From assembly GCA_963669155.1 (NCBI GenBank), contig OZ022584.1:4223724-4287723 (forward strand): a stretch of 64,000 bases of DNA, in the 5' to 3' direction. The position numbers and the translations under genes were made by a program. The DNA is from Arbacia lixula. Taxonomy: Eukaryota; Echinodermata; Echinoidea; Arbacioida; Arbaciidae. Of this stretch, positions 1 through 9,910 are shown piece after piece; positions within the stretch are counted from its first letter, which is position 1; every line of letters starts with the position of its first letter. The notes beneath the pieces are model-generated. The model was not told the origin of the DNA. It ran no database searches and saw only the letters and a program-made list of their open reading frames with translations.

Positions 1-235
1 AAGAAACGACGGGATGCCGTTTCAGCTGCCTTCTTTGTTCTTAATGTTCCCAAAACGCCGGCTATTAGTATTGGACCATTTATGAGCACTTTTCAGTTAG
101 TGCGTTGCACTGACCATAGGGTATTTAAACCCCTGCTTACTACAATTTTGTATCACACCTGACGAAGTGTTGCAGCGGCACACGAAACGTCGTGATCTTT
201 TCGATTCCGTTTACCTTACATTGCGAGACAAACGA
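1..235 (+). repeat. Possible 3' end of a Penelope-like or related retroelement with hammerhead-like core
   Basis: No convincing gene is visible. At 159-165 there is CTGACGA, which fits the hammerhead core CUGANGA. It is followed by a hairpin at 166-183 (GTGT and ACAC arms, GC/GC inner pairs, a short loop) and by GAAA at 184-187. That order (core, stem II, GAAA) is the arrangement described for hammerhead motifs in terminal repeats of Penelope-like retroelements. I could not find a convincing stem III with a permitted cleavage base, so this may be a decayed copy or chance. The left part is cut by the window edge. Confidence 0.3.
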
Positions 236-339
236 TTATCAGTAGCCATCTATCCGCAATGAGTAACATATTTAGCATTATGACCGTTATGTAAACACAA
301 AAAGTAATGTTCGTATCACGGTTGAATGAAAACACTTTA

Positions 340-600
340 AGAATCGCACAAGAAATGCCAAAGTGTATTGTTAAAACGGCATAAACAATTACCCATGTGA
401 CTTTTGAAAAGTTAATTTTTTGTCTTTAAAATGTACCCACTCATGCATGACTAATTGGATTAATGTGATTTTTACACAGAAGTTAGTCAATAAGAGCAAT
501 CCTGCCAAATTGTTTTTTTTTTCAACACTTCTTCAATAATTTTTTTTGTTATTTCGCTTGGGGAGGAGGGGGGGGGGGGGAGGGGTACTTACTTCTTTGT
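340..600 (-). repeat. Partial copy of the fold-back (inverted-repeat) family
   Basis: The stretch shares strings with the right arms of the copies at 4975-5692, 17305-17983 and 49945-50720: a run beginning TTGTTAAAACGGCA, then GACTAATTGGATTAATGTG, then CAATCCTGCCAAATT, a G-run, and a terminal TACTTACTT. Only one arm is present, so this copy is truncated. It has no coding capacity. Confidence 0.55.
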
Positions 601-619
601 TGTGTTAAGAAGATTTGTT

Positions 620-845
620 TTATTTTATACATGATATATTTGTATTACCAATATCTCCACTTTTCGTCATTAAACAATCGTGGGACTTGATCATCGTCAA
701 AATGTGTGTTATCATTAATAGTGTTTGCGTGTTTGCTTTTGCACGTAGCTGAGATACTTTACTTGAAAAACACAAATTTATTGATGTTATTAACAGATCT
801 AGGCAGAGAAAATGATACTTTACATTCATTCTGTTCTCTCTCAGC
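620..845 (+). repeat. Degenerate partial copy of the CAGGGATG hAT-like element
   Basis: Resembles the interior of the 3798-4493 element at about 4150-4380: ATCATC(G/A)TCAAAATG, a run through GCAGCTGA-like and TTGATG-like strings, then a match around ACATT-CTTTTGTTCT. Similarity is patchy and no terminal repeats remain. The match was made by eye. Confidence 0.35.
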
Positions 846-859
846 AGCTCATGCAACAC

Positions 860-1319
860 AATTATGTTGGTAATTGTTTACACACCTGGACATCACGTGT
901 TGAAAACAACGTGCGTGAGTTAAAAAAAACTCATGACGTTGCCTAACAGTGTCCTTGCGATAACAAGTCACGCACAAAATGAAGGTTCTCATCATAATGA
1001 CTTGTATTGTCTAAACACAATGGTTTTCCGCTTTCTGGTCTGCGCAGTTTCAATTGCAAATAAAGTAGTTTGCAAGGGTTGTGTTTTCTCTTGGTTTAGT
1101 TTATTATTGTACAAATTTGCCATGATCAATGGTCGCTTTAAATAAGAAATCTAGTTTATTATTTATCGCCAAATTACTGTGTATTGGTAAATTGATGGAT
1201 ATTCAAATGACTCAAATATAATCTTATCAAGTTTCAGGACTCATCTCGACCATGATCCTTTGCGTCCATGACTCAAGAAGCCATTTTCATCATATTAATT
1301 GCGATGTCTCTAAAGCTAC
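860..1319. other. No gene recognised
   Basis: AT-rich sequence. Short ORFs here have no recognisable domain, and I see no repeat shared with the rest of the window. Confidence 0.4.
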
Positions 1320-1640
1320 TTAGAGCTGCAGACTCTGTTTGCCGTCATTATTCTTTCTGCAAGCGAGCGAGCAGCTCTAACAAAAATTGCCGCTGAGGGT
1401 GCTCATTTCGAAGTTTCTTCATCTCGAGCAAGGAAACTAAATCTTCCATTATAATGACAGGGGCGTGGCACGTAAAGGTGTTAATCTTTCTCTTTGCCCA
1501 CATTGTTATCATAGTCGTTTTGCGAGCGAGTGAGCGGTGGACGGATGTGATGCCACAACATCATGTGTTTATCGTGGTAATTTGCATAATTGCTCGAATG
1601 CCACCTACTAGTTTGTCCTTCAGAAAACATTTCTTTTTCA
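1320..1640 (+). repeat. Unclassified dispersed repeat, copy 1 (pairs with 12150-12480)
   Basis: Shares GTCATTATTCTTTCTG, AAGCGAGCGAGCAGCTC, AGGGTGCT, GTTTCTTCATCTCGAGC and later CATAGTCGTTTTGC with 12150-12480 in the same orientation. Both copies follow a GAGCTGCAGAC- or CAGCTGCAGAC-like string. The function is unknown. It could be a repeat family or part of the duplicated MCT neighbourhood. Confidence 0.6.
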
Positions 1641-2109
1641 CATTTTGTCGTCACAAGTGAGATTTTGTCGGTGCAAGGAAATTTTGGCCGCATAAAACCC
1701 ATTAAGTCGGCAAAAAGTTATAATTGTATGAACATTCCATTTGTGGCAACAAAAATGTCCCGTGCTGCCGACAAAGTGTCTCTTGTGGATACAAAACTTC
1801 TCTCAGTCATTCAAAGGGGCGGGATAGCTGTTTATGCATTATCGCATTGTTATTCACACACCGCAAAGACATCATTTAAACCTTGGGGATACTTCAGTGG
1901 TGACGATATGGACGGCCATAATAAGAAAAGCACTGGACCTACCATCACCATGATCCCAATTACTACCTGTTTATAAATCATACCATAGTTTTTTTTATAT
2001 ATCCAAATTTTGTTTATTCAACGGGACCAGTGATTAAATGAACTTGAACTAGAATAATGCTGACGAGTTGTGTTTGTTTGGACCTATCAACTTTATCAAT
2101 ACATATATA
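1641..2109. other. No gene recognised
   Basis: A 128-codon ORF crosses this stretch but has no recognisable domain or homologue elsewhere in the window. I see no RNA gene or mobile-element structure. Confidence 0.4.
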
Positions 2110-2110
2110 G

Positions 2111-2142
<32 letters not shown>

Positions 2143-2160
2143 TCTCTCTCACACACACAT
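2110..2160. repeat. (CA)n microsatellite
   Basis: Runs of CA interrupted by a GCACTCTCTCTC segment. ORFs of His-Thr repeats read through it are artefacts. Confidence 0.9.
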
Positions 2161-2369
2161 ACATACATTTACAAACACATTTACAAACATGCGGCAGCGG
2201 ATTTGCAAACAAGATATCACACACAAAAAGAACAAAAGCACAATTTATATCGGCCAGTTTGGCTCAGATTTTCACAAACCTGTCAGACCATCTCCACTCT
2301 GTTCAAATTCCGTCATCGCGCCAAACTGTAATTTTACGACCGGAGCGTACAACCCCAAGCAACAATATA

Positions 2370-2700
2370 GCTCACAAACGGCGTGTTAGACCCATGAGAG
2401 ATAGGGAATTTGGGGCTGGTTATTGAACCATAACTGGTCGGAAATTACCTGTTCCATCGAAGTAGAGAGTAAGTATGCGGCTCTACGTGACACTTTTTAT
2501 AGCGCAATAGACACATGCTTTCCACAGAAGACCTTCCGGGAACATCACTATGATTTGCCTTGGGCAACACCTTTACATCAAAAGACTTGTCCAGGAACAC
2601 AGACGCGCCTCCCACATTGTTGGGAAATGTCTACCTCGGAAGCACCTGACTGAAGCAACAACTGAATGGCAAGTTTGCCGACAAGCTTACTCCATTCCAC
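2370..2700 (+). pseudogene. Relic of a non-LTR retrotransposon ORF2 (linker between endonuclease and RT)
   Basis: Conceptual translation across frames reads RVRPMRDREFG, then NHNWSEI, then FPQKTFREHHYDLPWATP, then IKRLVQEHRRA. This matches the order of motifs found between the endonuclease and reverse-transcriptase domains of many LINEs (an FG-W stretch, an FP.K....H..DKPW.TP block, then IK.LI..R..A). Frames change at least twice and nothing of the RT remains nearby. It is a short fossil fragment. The clade cannot be assigned. Confidence 0.55.
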
Positions 2701-2744
2701 CATTGATATCGGCCAGTTTTGACAAGATTATCACGAACCCGTGA

Positions 2745-3174
2745 GACCATCCCGGCCCTGTTAAGATTTCGTCATGAAACCAAACTATAATTTTAGACGA
2801 CAAATGCCAATTTATTGCAAATTCAAGATTTAAAATGCACGATAAACTTTATTACCAATAAATGAAATATATCACACACACAGAGGGCAAATAAAAAATA
2901 ACATTGAAGATCAGTGTATGATCAGTAATTCATAGTTTATAGATTGAAAAATTGACTTAAATGACTTGGGCCAGACCCTCTACACCGCTAAAGGGGAAAA
3001 CACCCCCCCCCCCCCCCAACACACACACACACACACAAAAACACATTTAAACATTTAAACACATAAAAAAATGCGATTCCACGTGTAGCAGCAGAGAAAG
3101 AAACTCCAAAATGAAAGAGTTGTTTATATACCTGTACAATGGTGCTTTTGACATACAAGCTAAGACCTGTATTG
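2745..3174. other. No gene; C-run and CA microsatellite at 3001-3042
   Basis: Low-complexity and AT-rich sequence with a C-run followed by CA repeats. No coding signal is seen. Confidence 0.5.
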
Positions 3175-3265
3175 TGTTATTTTTCTCTCTCTGAAGCGCC
3201 TAGAACAACTGATTAAGATGGAAAGTTCGCTATATAAATTCTATGTATTATCATTATTAGTAGTA
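3175..3265 (+). repeat. LINE/SINE 3'-tail-like sequence
   Basis: A string AAGCGCCTAGAAC...CGCTATATAAATTC followed by ATTATCATTATTAGTAGTATT resembles the conserved 3' end plus ATT-type tail of L2/CR1-related elements. It resembles the tail at about 34215-34294 of the LINE in the MCT intron. No coding part is attached. Confidence 0.45.
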
Positions 3266-3269
3266 TTTT

Positions 3270-3790
3270 GGTGAGGAGGTAGCTCTAGAGCAGTAGCTTG
3301 AGACTACTTTGATTATATCAGGTTCAAAGCCTTTTCAACACGTTTGAGAAGTCATCAAATAAGTGGAGTTTTTTAAACTGCTTTATTTCGTAATGAAAAT
3401 AATAGTTTATAGTAACATAACGCCTACTATGAAACAGTATCATCACTAAGCCCTTTTCAATATTACTGCCCGGTCACTGGATGCTTGTTATTCCTTTTGA
3501 CACCTGTCCAATTCCAAGGGATCATTAGAGCGCCAAAGCAGCCAGAAAGACGTACCCATTCCATTCTTGTAGGGTACTCAATTATACACCTGGATGGAAG
3601 GCTGCAATGTGAATAAGATATCTTGCTGATGAACGCAAATGCAATTGGTGGGCTTGAATATTGGACCTCGAGATCTTCAGTCACAATTCACAATCACCTT
3701 ACTATGACCATGACACCTCCACGTCATGCATTTTGCGTTAGCCTAAAAGTCCGCTTGTGGTATGTAGTGTAAGTTGACTTAATTTCCCGA
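3270..3790. other. No gene recognised
   Basis: Only short ORFs without recognisable domains. The neighbouring hAT-like element begins at 3798. Confidence 0.4.
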
Positions 3791-3797
3791 CATCAAC

Positions 3798-4493
3798 CAG
3801 GGGTGTGTTAGGAAGGAGAAAAAACTCGAGCATAATATATTCAAACATCTGTATGGATACTTAAGGATGCTAATGAATGTCAAAAGAATTCCAAAATCAC
3901 TACAATGCTTTGATGTCCCATGCGCGGCACCGACATTTAGCTGCTGTCAACTTGGAAAGCAATAGCTTTGATTCCCTGTTTTGTCTCTTGAAGCTGTGTT
4001 TGTTATCACATTTTTGTTTTGCAATTTTCAAGAACATTAAGGGCAACACCACAAAAGATCCTGTAGTCGGCTTTCTTCTAAATAATTGTTGAATGATGCA
4101 CAAACGGAGAAATAACATATAAATAATTCCGGCGGTTTCCGGAAATGTGGGATTCAATCATCATCAAAATGATATCTTAAGCTGTTTATTTTCATCAACA
4201 GAGTGTGCGTACATCTGCTTGCAGCTGACATAGTTGACTAGAAAAAAAAATGATTATTTTTGTTCGCTGGTATCTTTTTTCCTCACAAAAGTATTGATGC
4301 AATCCAACAGAACTGGACACGCAAAATAAGACTCTACATTTCTTTTGTTCTTTCTGAAAAACCGTTGCTACGCAATTCTTTATTATTAAAACACATGTAA
4401 AGCACATGCTGAGACCACATAATTTATTCGGCGGTGCCACGCATGAGTTCAAAGAAAGAACGTTGCTTCATATCCTTCCATAACACATCCCTG
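3798..4493 (-). mobile_element. Non-autonomous hAT-like element, 696 bp
   Basis: The left end CAGGGGTGTGTTAGGAAGG and the right end (reverse complement CAGGGATGTGTTATGGAAGG) form terminal inverted repeats. Near-identical flanking heptamers, CATCAAC (3791-3797) and CATCAGC (4494-4500), look like a target-site duplication. A second copy in the opposite orientation lies at 49146-49870. There is no transposase. The CAGGG start is typical of hAT ends, although hAT duplications are usually 8 bp. The element sits immediately downstream of the stop codon of the minus-strand MCT pseudogene. Confidence 0.75.
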
Positions 4494-4521
4494 CATCAGC
4501 TATGAACTGGTGGGTAAATAA

Positions 4522-4710
4522 TTACAGCTGTGGCACCTGTGGATTATGTTGCTGTTTCGTGGCCCTCTTGAGTCGGTATATGTCCATGAGGACATAGCGG
4601 TGAGGCGCGTACCTCCGTTGATACAGGGGTGCCGCGATGAACAGCAGGGCGATGACGACATACATAGCTATGAAGGCCGAGATAGCACTGGTGTACGACC
4701 CCGTCCTGTC
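4522..4710 (-). pseudogene. MCT pseudogene, exon 6, 3' part (last membrane segment and tail)
   Basis: Reads TGSYTSAISAFIAMYVV, then IALLFIAAPLYQRRYAPHRY, then VLMDIYRLKRA, and ends at TAA (4522-4524). It is almost the same as plus-strand exon 6 (35884-36161) but with a shorter, different C-terminal tail. Bases 4688-4710 are one copy of the 23-bp direct repeat flanking the insertion. Before the insertion this exon would have been open, continuing from 9944-9911. Confidence 0.85.
4688..4710. repeat. Left 23-bp direct repeat (target-site duplication)
   Basis: Identical to 9911-9933. Starts CTGGTGTACG and ends CGTCCTGTC. Both copies are MCT exon 6 sequence, so they are a duplication of the insertion site. 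Confidence 0.9.
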
Positions 4711-4974
4711 AATAGAATGACGTGGGAAATCATTGAAATATGAGAGAAAATGATATTCAAGAGTTATTGGGGCATTGTATGGAAAAACGCATGAATTATG
4801 ACATTGTAGGAAAAGTACTTGTTTTGAGAAGTAGGCTAATATGCTGTTACTCTATCAAATGAGATAGGTTTGGGTTATTAAATGTTTGTAGTCGATTCAA
4901 AATTTGGAAGATGGAGAACATAACTTCAAATAGGACATAAACATGAATGTAATCAGATGAGGAACTATGTAAAA

Positions 4975-5692
4975 ACACACAAAAAGTAAGTCCCCCCAAA
5001 ATAGCATAACTTTTTATCGAAGAGGTTTTGGGCAAAATAATTTGGCAGGATTGTTCCATACCTTATTGACTAACTTATGTGTGAATATCACATTAATCCA
5101 AGTAGTGGGCAAATTTTAAAGGAAAAATATCACTTTTCAAAAGTCACAAGGGTAATTTTGGGATTCTGTCATATAAATTTTTTATTAATTCTATCTCTGG
5201 TGCATAATTTATATCCTTTTATTGTTCATCATCCATCTCTCGATGCACTAACACCTATCCCGACACTCAACCCATTGTTCTGGTTGAGTGAGCACCGTTT
5301 AGCAAATACTCATCCCGCTTAAGTTTGAAACTTTTATAAACCCTTTATTTTCGTGAAAAAAAATAAAACTCTGGATATTTTGACAAAGATGTTACATAAC
5401 CTGTTATGTAAACATAAGAAATCACTTTTGTGCCGTGGTTGAGTGAAAATTGTTTTAAAAAATCGCACAATAAGTGCCAAAATATATTGTTAAAACGGCA
5501 GAAACAATTACCCTTGTGACTGTGAAAAGTGACAGTTTTGCCTTGAAAATTTGCCCACTCATACATGACTGATTGGATTAATGTGATTTTCACACAGAAG
5601 TTAGTCAATAAGTTAAGAAACAATCCTGCCATACTATTTTGCCCAAAATCTCTCCGATAAAAAGTTATGCTATTTTGCTTTTTTTGTTCTGT
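4975..5692. mobile_element. Fold-back element, full copy
   Basis: Long imperfect terminal inverted repeats. The left arm contains AGTAAGTCCCCCC, then AGCATAACTTTTTATCG, TTTGGCAGGATTGTTCC, TTATTGACTAACTT and CACATTAATCCAA. The right arm is the reverse complement of the same strings (for example GGATTAATGTG at about 5576 and AACAATCCTGCCA at about 5619). No ORF of note lies between the arms. Related copies are at 340-600, 17305-17983 and 49945-50720. It lies inside the 5.2-kb insertion. Confidence 0.75.
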
Positions 5693-5865
5693 TTAGTACA
5701 TTTATATTAGAGAGTAAATTCATAGTCTGAGTTGATGTCATGTACAACTAAAAAAAAAAGCTTACATTTGCGAGTTGGTGATGAATTTAGGAATGTGACT
5801 ACGTGTATATATGATAAAGATTGCCCCATTGGCTTCCTTATGTTACAGTTTAAACTAAGTAACAG

Positions 5866-6060
5866 TCACGTTTTGTATATATATATATATGTATATATAT
5901 ATGAGAGAGGGGGGAGAGAGGAGAATTTATGAGGTTGCAATGGCACTGAATAAGTAAACATAAACACATACAAATTGAATGAAACGCCGGAGAAGAAAAA
6001 TCTATCGAATCTTCGGTCAAAGACCTTTATCAAGAATGAATATATATATATGTGAAAAAA
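5866..6060 (-). repeat. AT-dinucleotide tracts and hairpin motif in the LINE 3' region
   Basis: ATATAT tracts flank a minus-strand motif at 6034-6011, CTTGATAAAGGTC-TTT-GACCGAAG: a perfect GGTC/GACC hairpin followed by GAAG. This resembles a degraded hammerhead core (TGATAA for TGATGA). The sequence CGTTTCATT occurs here (minus strand, about 5987) and again at the other end of the insertion (9910-9902). Confidence 0.4.
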
Positions 6061-6336
6061 CATAAAGGCTATATTAATACTCTCCTGGCTAGGGAGTACC
6101 AAAAGGAAAGAAAATCAGGTAGCCAAATCCACACTCGTCATCAGCAGCCAGGGTGTGGTAATGATTTTAGAAATTAGATTCGTTTCTGAATCAGAGGTAA
6201 GACGGTAAACGTAAAACGTCTGATCCTGGCCGAACGAATCCACTGACTAACCTGATTTTCTTGAAAAGTTGAGCGCGTAAGATGATGCCGGGGTGTTTAC
6301 AGCAATACGCGCACGTTGCTAAGGTCCACTATTACA

Positions 6337-9300
6337 TCACAGCTGAGACGATGACCATGTTTGGTCATTCCGTCTCAACCAGATGTTGAACGAAGACTTC
6401 TCCGCGATGCAGCAAGCGGACCTTTCTGTATTTCTTGCTGCTCTCTGTCCTATTCCGAGACGACGAAGTACCGAGTAGAGGGAGTGTGAAGCGAAGCCTC
6501 TGCAACCTACTTCCACTGGCCAGATTGACGTTGTCCACCCTCGCTCTTCACACTGCCGTTGTAGTTCTTCGTACTTGAGAAGCTTCCTCTCGTGAGCCCT
6601 CTGCATATTTCCTTCGTCGGGAACGGTTAATTCTACCGCCGCAATCGTCTTGGTTGATGACGACCAAATGACAATATCTGGTCGTAATGTCGTAGCCAAT
6701 ATTTCCTCTGGAAACACCAACTTCTTTTCCAAGTCTGCAACCATTTTCCAGTCGGAGCTCCTTGAAACGAAGTTGGAAATGGTTTTGCGATTGATCCGCC
6801 GCTTTGGCTTGTCACCCTCTCTTACGAAATCAATCCGGGAAAAACGAACTGGTTGATCTCGTCCCTTGTTGTGAGCTGTCAAATGAGCTTGAATAGCATT
6901 TGATAATACACCGAGCACACGATTATGTCTCCACGTGTATCTACCTTGTCGAAGACTCGTGGGGCAGCCTGCCAACACATGTGTCGTCGTGCATCTTTCA
7001 GCACACAGGGAGCAGCTGTCTTCTTGGCTCAGCTTCCATCTCTTTAGATTGGCTGGAGATGCTACAGTGTCGTATGTTGTTCCAACAACAAACTGCAAAA
7101 GTTTGGGGCTCATATCCAAGAGCGTGCGCCATGTCATGTTTCGTTGTTTTGCTGCCTCCCACGCCGTCCACGCTCCTTGTACTCCCATCTGCACAGCCCG
7201 GGTGTAGTAGATGTCGTCATGTTCTCCCGAGACCACTTTGCACACCTCAGTCCTAAACTCCCTTTTGGAGAGCTTCGTGACCGGTAGTCTCCTCTTCGAA
7301 GCTCCAACTCCCTGGCGTCCGAATTGTCCTCTGGCCATGTCGTCAAACTTCAGTCTGCATTCTGCTCTGTCGATTGCCTCCTCTGCCTTCCACTTACGTC
7401 CACAGTTGACAACCGGCTTGATTGCATTGACGACCCTGTCGGTGCTCTGACGCAGCTGCATGCATCCATTTGCAGCAACTCTTTTTATCAGTGCTGTCGG
7501 TCCCTCAAGTGGAAGTTTGAGCTTCGCCTGCTTACAAAAGAGAGCTACAGATGTGAGGTTTACGCTGACGCCGAGCCATCTCCCCACGTACTTGGCAACC
7601 ATCGTCTCCATGCGCTCGACGTGCGAAAGGGGAACGTCATAGATGAGAAGTTGCCATTGGAGCTTCGGGACAAGGATATGGGCGTAGATCCAGCACTTCA
7701 TGGTTCCAGGCAGCATGGTCTTATTGACGAGACGAAGCCAGGTCTTCAAGTTCTCCTCAATGGATACACGAGCTCCATTGTCATTGAGATCCTCATCGAT
7801 GAGGCGTCCTAGAAATTTAATTGGTTTTGTATGAACAACCGGAATCTTCTGTCCATCGACGGAAAAGGGCTCCTTTCGTTTTACTCTCCCTCTTTCCAGG
7901 ATAAGGGATCTAGACTTGGCAGGTTTGATTTTCATCTTGCTCCATTTCATGAATGCGTTTACTTTGTTGAGAACGACCTCGGCGGCTTTTTCTGAAGCGG
8001 TGCAAATCGTGATGTCATCCATGTACTCCTTCAAAATTGGAATCTCAATGTCCTTGCTTTTCATCTTGTATTGCTTAACTGAAAGTCCGGTGATGAAATT
8101 ATTCAGCAAATTGAAAGTGGCGACGAAAAGGATCGGAGACAGAGTGCAGCCCATAAAGATTCCTATCGAAAACTTCTGCCAGCCAGATGTCCAATCTTTC
8201 ACTGAAGACCGTGCGTAAAGTCCGGCGTAGTAATTCTTCACAAGTTCGATGGTAGTGTCTGGTACGTGGTACCATTTCAAGGCGAACGCAATTGCTTCAT
8301 GAGGAACAGAACCAAAAGCATTCGCGAGATCTAACCAGATTACTGCAAGATTCTTCTGGGTAGATTTTGCGTCCTTGATGGTTTCCCACAGGGTAGAAAT
8401 GTGCTCCCATACGCCACAGTGGCCACGTATTCCTCCCTTCTGTACTGTCACGTCTAAGTACTCGTTGACTCGTAGATACTTCTCCAAACGTTTTGCAAGT
8501 ACGGCGAAGAAGAGTTTTGCCTCCACATTTAATAGCGAAATTGGACGAAAATCAGTGATTACCGTACCATCAGCTGCAGTGGATTTAGGAATGTACACAC
8601 CTTCTGCCACTCTCCACTGCACAGGAATCTTTTTCGTCCGCCACACTACTAGCATCAGACTCCAGATAAGGCGAAGGAGGCGGGGACATTTCGTGTACAT
8701 CTTGTAAGGTAAACCGTTCTGACCTGGCGAAGATCTGTTCTTTGTTTTCTGTAGAATATCTCGAACATCTCTGAACGACGGGGCTTCATCTACAAAGGGG
8801 ACGGAGGGGGGATCGCGGGGAGTTGCATCCTGCCAGGCAGTAAAGGTTTGAGTTGAGTAAGATGAGTAGGTGTTGCGCAGGTGAGAATTCAAATCTTCTC
8901 TCGAGCAGTTAAGTTCCGTCTTGCAAGCCGGTTCTAACAGCGATTTTGCAGATTTGTACGGATTCCGCATAAAGGTGCTCCTTCCTTTCCTCCTTTCTCT
9001 CCTACGCTTGCAGGCACGTTCCTTCTTTCGAATGGCGAGAACATCAGCGTGGATCCTGTCACTCAAATCTTGGAGACCAGGCTTCTCCTCCTCTGGTGCT
9101 TTCCGCATTCGTTTACGCAAATTTCTTTGATCTCTTCTAAGCTCCTGTAGTCGTAGCATCCTCCTGTTGGGTCGTGCCTTTTGATGATCATTCGAAACCT
9201 TCACACCAAAGCATTCCACAGCAATCGCATGAACAATGTTTTCATAGGTCTTCAATTTCTGCTCAACGGTACCACACATCAAAGATTTTACTGCTCTCTC

Positions 9301-9342
9301 TGCTTCATCATCAAAGTCAGACCATTCACGCAGATTAGACAT
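6337..9342 (-). CDS. Reverse transcriptase / REL endonuclease protein of an R2/HERO-like LINE (1001 aa)
   Basis: An uninterrupted 1001-residue frame. It is expected to nick target DNA and copy element RNA by target-primed reverse transcription. RT motifs in order: FRPISLLN (265-272), LDLANAFGSVPH (338-349), FMGCTLSPILF (396-406) and a YMDD catalytic box (440-443) in place of the usual Y(A/V)DD. A C-terminal CCHC knuckle (C777, C780, H788, C793) precedes a restriction-like endonuclease: RPD (887-889), ELT (904-906) and a downstream lysine (about 920). The order RT, CCHC, PD-(D/E)XK is diagnostic of the R2/HERO/NeSL group as against APE-type LINEs. The upstream zinc-finger frame 9711-9349 is in the same frame and is separated by a single TGA. 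No other lesion is seen, so this is a young or nearly intact copy. HERO is my preferred assignment, but only the REL-type group is certain. Confidence 0.9.
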   Translation of the reverse strand: MSNLREWSDFDDEAERAVKSLMCGTVEQKLKTYENIVHAIAVECFGVKVSNDHQKARPNRRMLRLQELRRDQRNLRKRMRKAPEEEKPGLQDLSDRIHADVLAIRKKERACKRRRERRKGRSTFMRNPYKSAKSLLEPACKTELNCSREDLNSHLRNTYSSYSTQTFTAWQDATPRDPPSVPFVDEAPSFRDVRDILQKTKNRSSPGQNGLPYKMYTKCPRLLRLIWSLMLVVWRTKKIPVQWRVAEGVYIPKSTAADGTVITDFRPISLLNVEAKLFFAVLAKRLEKYLRVNEYLDVTVQKGGIRGHCGVWEHISTLWETIKDAKSTQKNLAVIWLDLANAFGSVPHEAIAFALKWYHVPDTTIELVKNYYAGLYARSSVKDWTSGWQKFSIGIFMGCTLSPILFVATFNLLNNFITGLSVKQYKMKSKDIEIPILKEYMDDITICTASEKAAEVVLNKVNAFMKWSKMKIKPAKSRSLILERGRVKRKEPFSVDGQKIPVVHTKPIKFLGRLIDEDLNDNGARVSIEENLKTWLRLVNKTMLPGTMKCWIYAHILVPKLQWQLLIYDVPLSHVERMETMVAKYVGRWLGVSVNLTSVALFCKQAKLKLPLEGPTALIKRVAANGCMQLRQSTDRVVNAIKPVVNCGRKWKAEEAIDRAECRLKFDDMARGQFGRQGVGASKRRLPVTKLSKREFRTEVCKVVSGEHDDIYYTRAVQMGVQGAWTAWEAAKQRNMTWRTLLDMSPKLLQFVVGTTYDTVASPANLKRWKLSQEDSCSLCAERCTTTHVLAGCPTSLRQGRYTWRHNRVLGVLSNAIQAHLTAHNKGRDQPVRFSRIDFVREGDKPKRRINRKTISNFVSRSSDWKMVADLEKKLVFPEEILATTLRPDIVIWSSSTKTIAAVELTVPDEGNMQRAHERKLLKYEELQRQCEERGWTTSIWPVEVGCRGFASHSLYSVLRRLGIGQRAARNTERSACCIAEKSSFNIWLRRNDQTWSSSQL

Positions 9343-9348
9343 TTTAGG

Positions 9349-9711
9349 TCAGTTGACAGGAAGACGACGAACTAACTTAGACAAAACTCTTCCATCCCGA
9401 GACTCTGGTGGCGTTTGATGAGTATTGTGGTTTTCTACCAAACTCTCGTCACGCCCCGATTGACTATTGTTTACAAACAATAAACGGTTCAAAGACTCAC
9501 CACATTTCGTTTTGCCCTGGTGAATGCGAACTCCTCTCTTCCCTCTGAACTGGCGCAGGCATATTTCACAAGTATTCTCGAACGATGAATTCAGGTTGCT
9601 CAAATCGTTGTCGATATCCGGATTCCGTCCATCATCCGTTGAATCGTGGGACCTTGTTGACCCGGGCGACGTCCCAGCCGGTATCATAATCTCGTTGTTG
9701 CTTAATTCCAT
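9349..9711 (-). CDS. N-terminal zinc-finger portion of the R2/HERO-like LINE (120 aa)
   Basis: Contains one finger, CEICLRQFRGKRGVRIHQGK, then TKC: a CX2CX12HX5C pattern like the N-terminal DNA-binding finger of R2 and HERO proteins, with Cys in the last ligand place. The frame ends in TGA at 9351-9349. The next codons in the same frame are CCT AAA ATG, where the ATG starts the 1001-residue ORF. So either one nonsense mutation splits an original protein of about 1125 residues, or the element uses two reading units. Confidence 0.75.
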   Translation of the reverse strand: MELSNNEIMIPAGTSPGSTRSHDSTDDGRNPDIDNDLSNLNSSFENTCEICLRQFRGKRGVRIHQGKTKCGESLNRLLFVNNSQSGRDESLVENHNTHQTPPESRDGRVLSKLVRRLPVN

Positions 9712-9845
9712 GGTTCAAATTTTAACTAGACTTTCCTAGCAGTCAACGGTCTTTCCCGTCGTCGATCAGACTATTCCTGACAGTCATCCAGACTTTCCTG
9801 GCGGTCACTGAACTCGTCGATCAGAAATAGGACAGAGAGTGTACC

Positions 9846-9849
<4 letters not shown>

Positions 9850-9901
<52 letters not shown>
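9850..9901. repeat. (TA)n microsatellite at the 5' end of the LINE insertion
   Basis: About 25 TA units directly inside the right-hand direct repeat of the insertion. Confidence 0.95.
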
Positions 9902-9905
<4 letters not shown>

Positions 9906-9910
9906 AAACG

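Larger units (their letters stand above)
4711..9910 (-). mobile_element. 5.2-kb insertion in MCT exon 6 (R2/HERO-like LINE plus nested repeats)
   Basis: The whole 5200-bp block separates two parts of one exon and is bounded by exact 23-bp direct repeats. On the minus strand it holds, 5' to 3': an AT microsatellite (9901-9850), a zinc-finger ORF, a reverse transcriptase/endonuclease ORF ending at 6337, a tail region, and a fold-back element (4975-5692). The fold-back is a family present elsewhere, so it is probably a nested later arrival. The left end shows no poly-A tail. Whether the LINE alone made the duplication or a larger composite did is not decidable by eye. Confidence 0.75.

Noticed and set aside
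2068..2331. His/Thr-repeat ORFs
   Set aside because: Read-through of a CA microsatellite.
7324..7812. 162-codon plus-strand ORF
   Set aside because: Antisense shadow of the RT/endonuclease frame at 6337-9342. No domain of its own.
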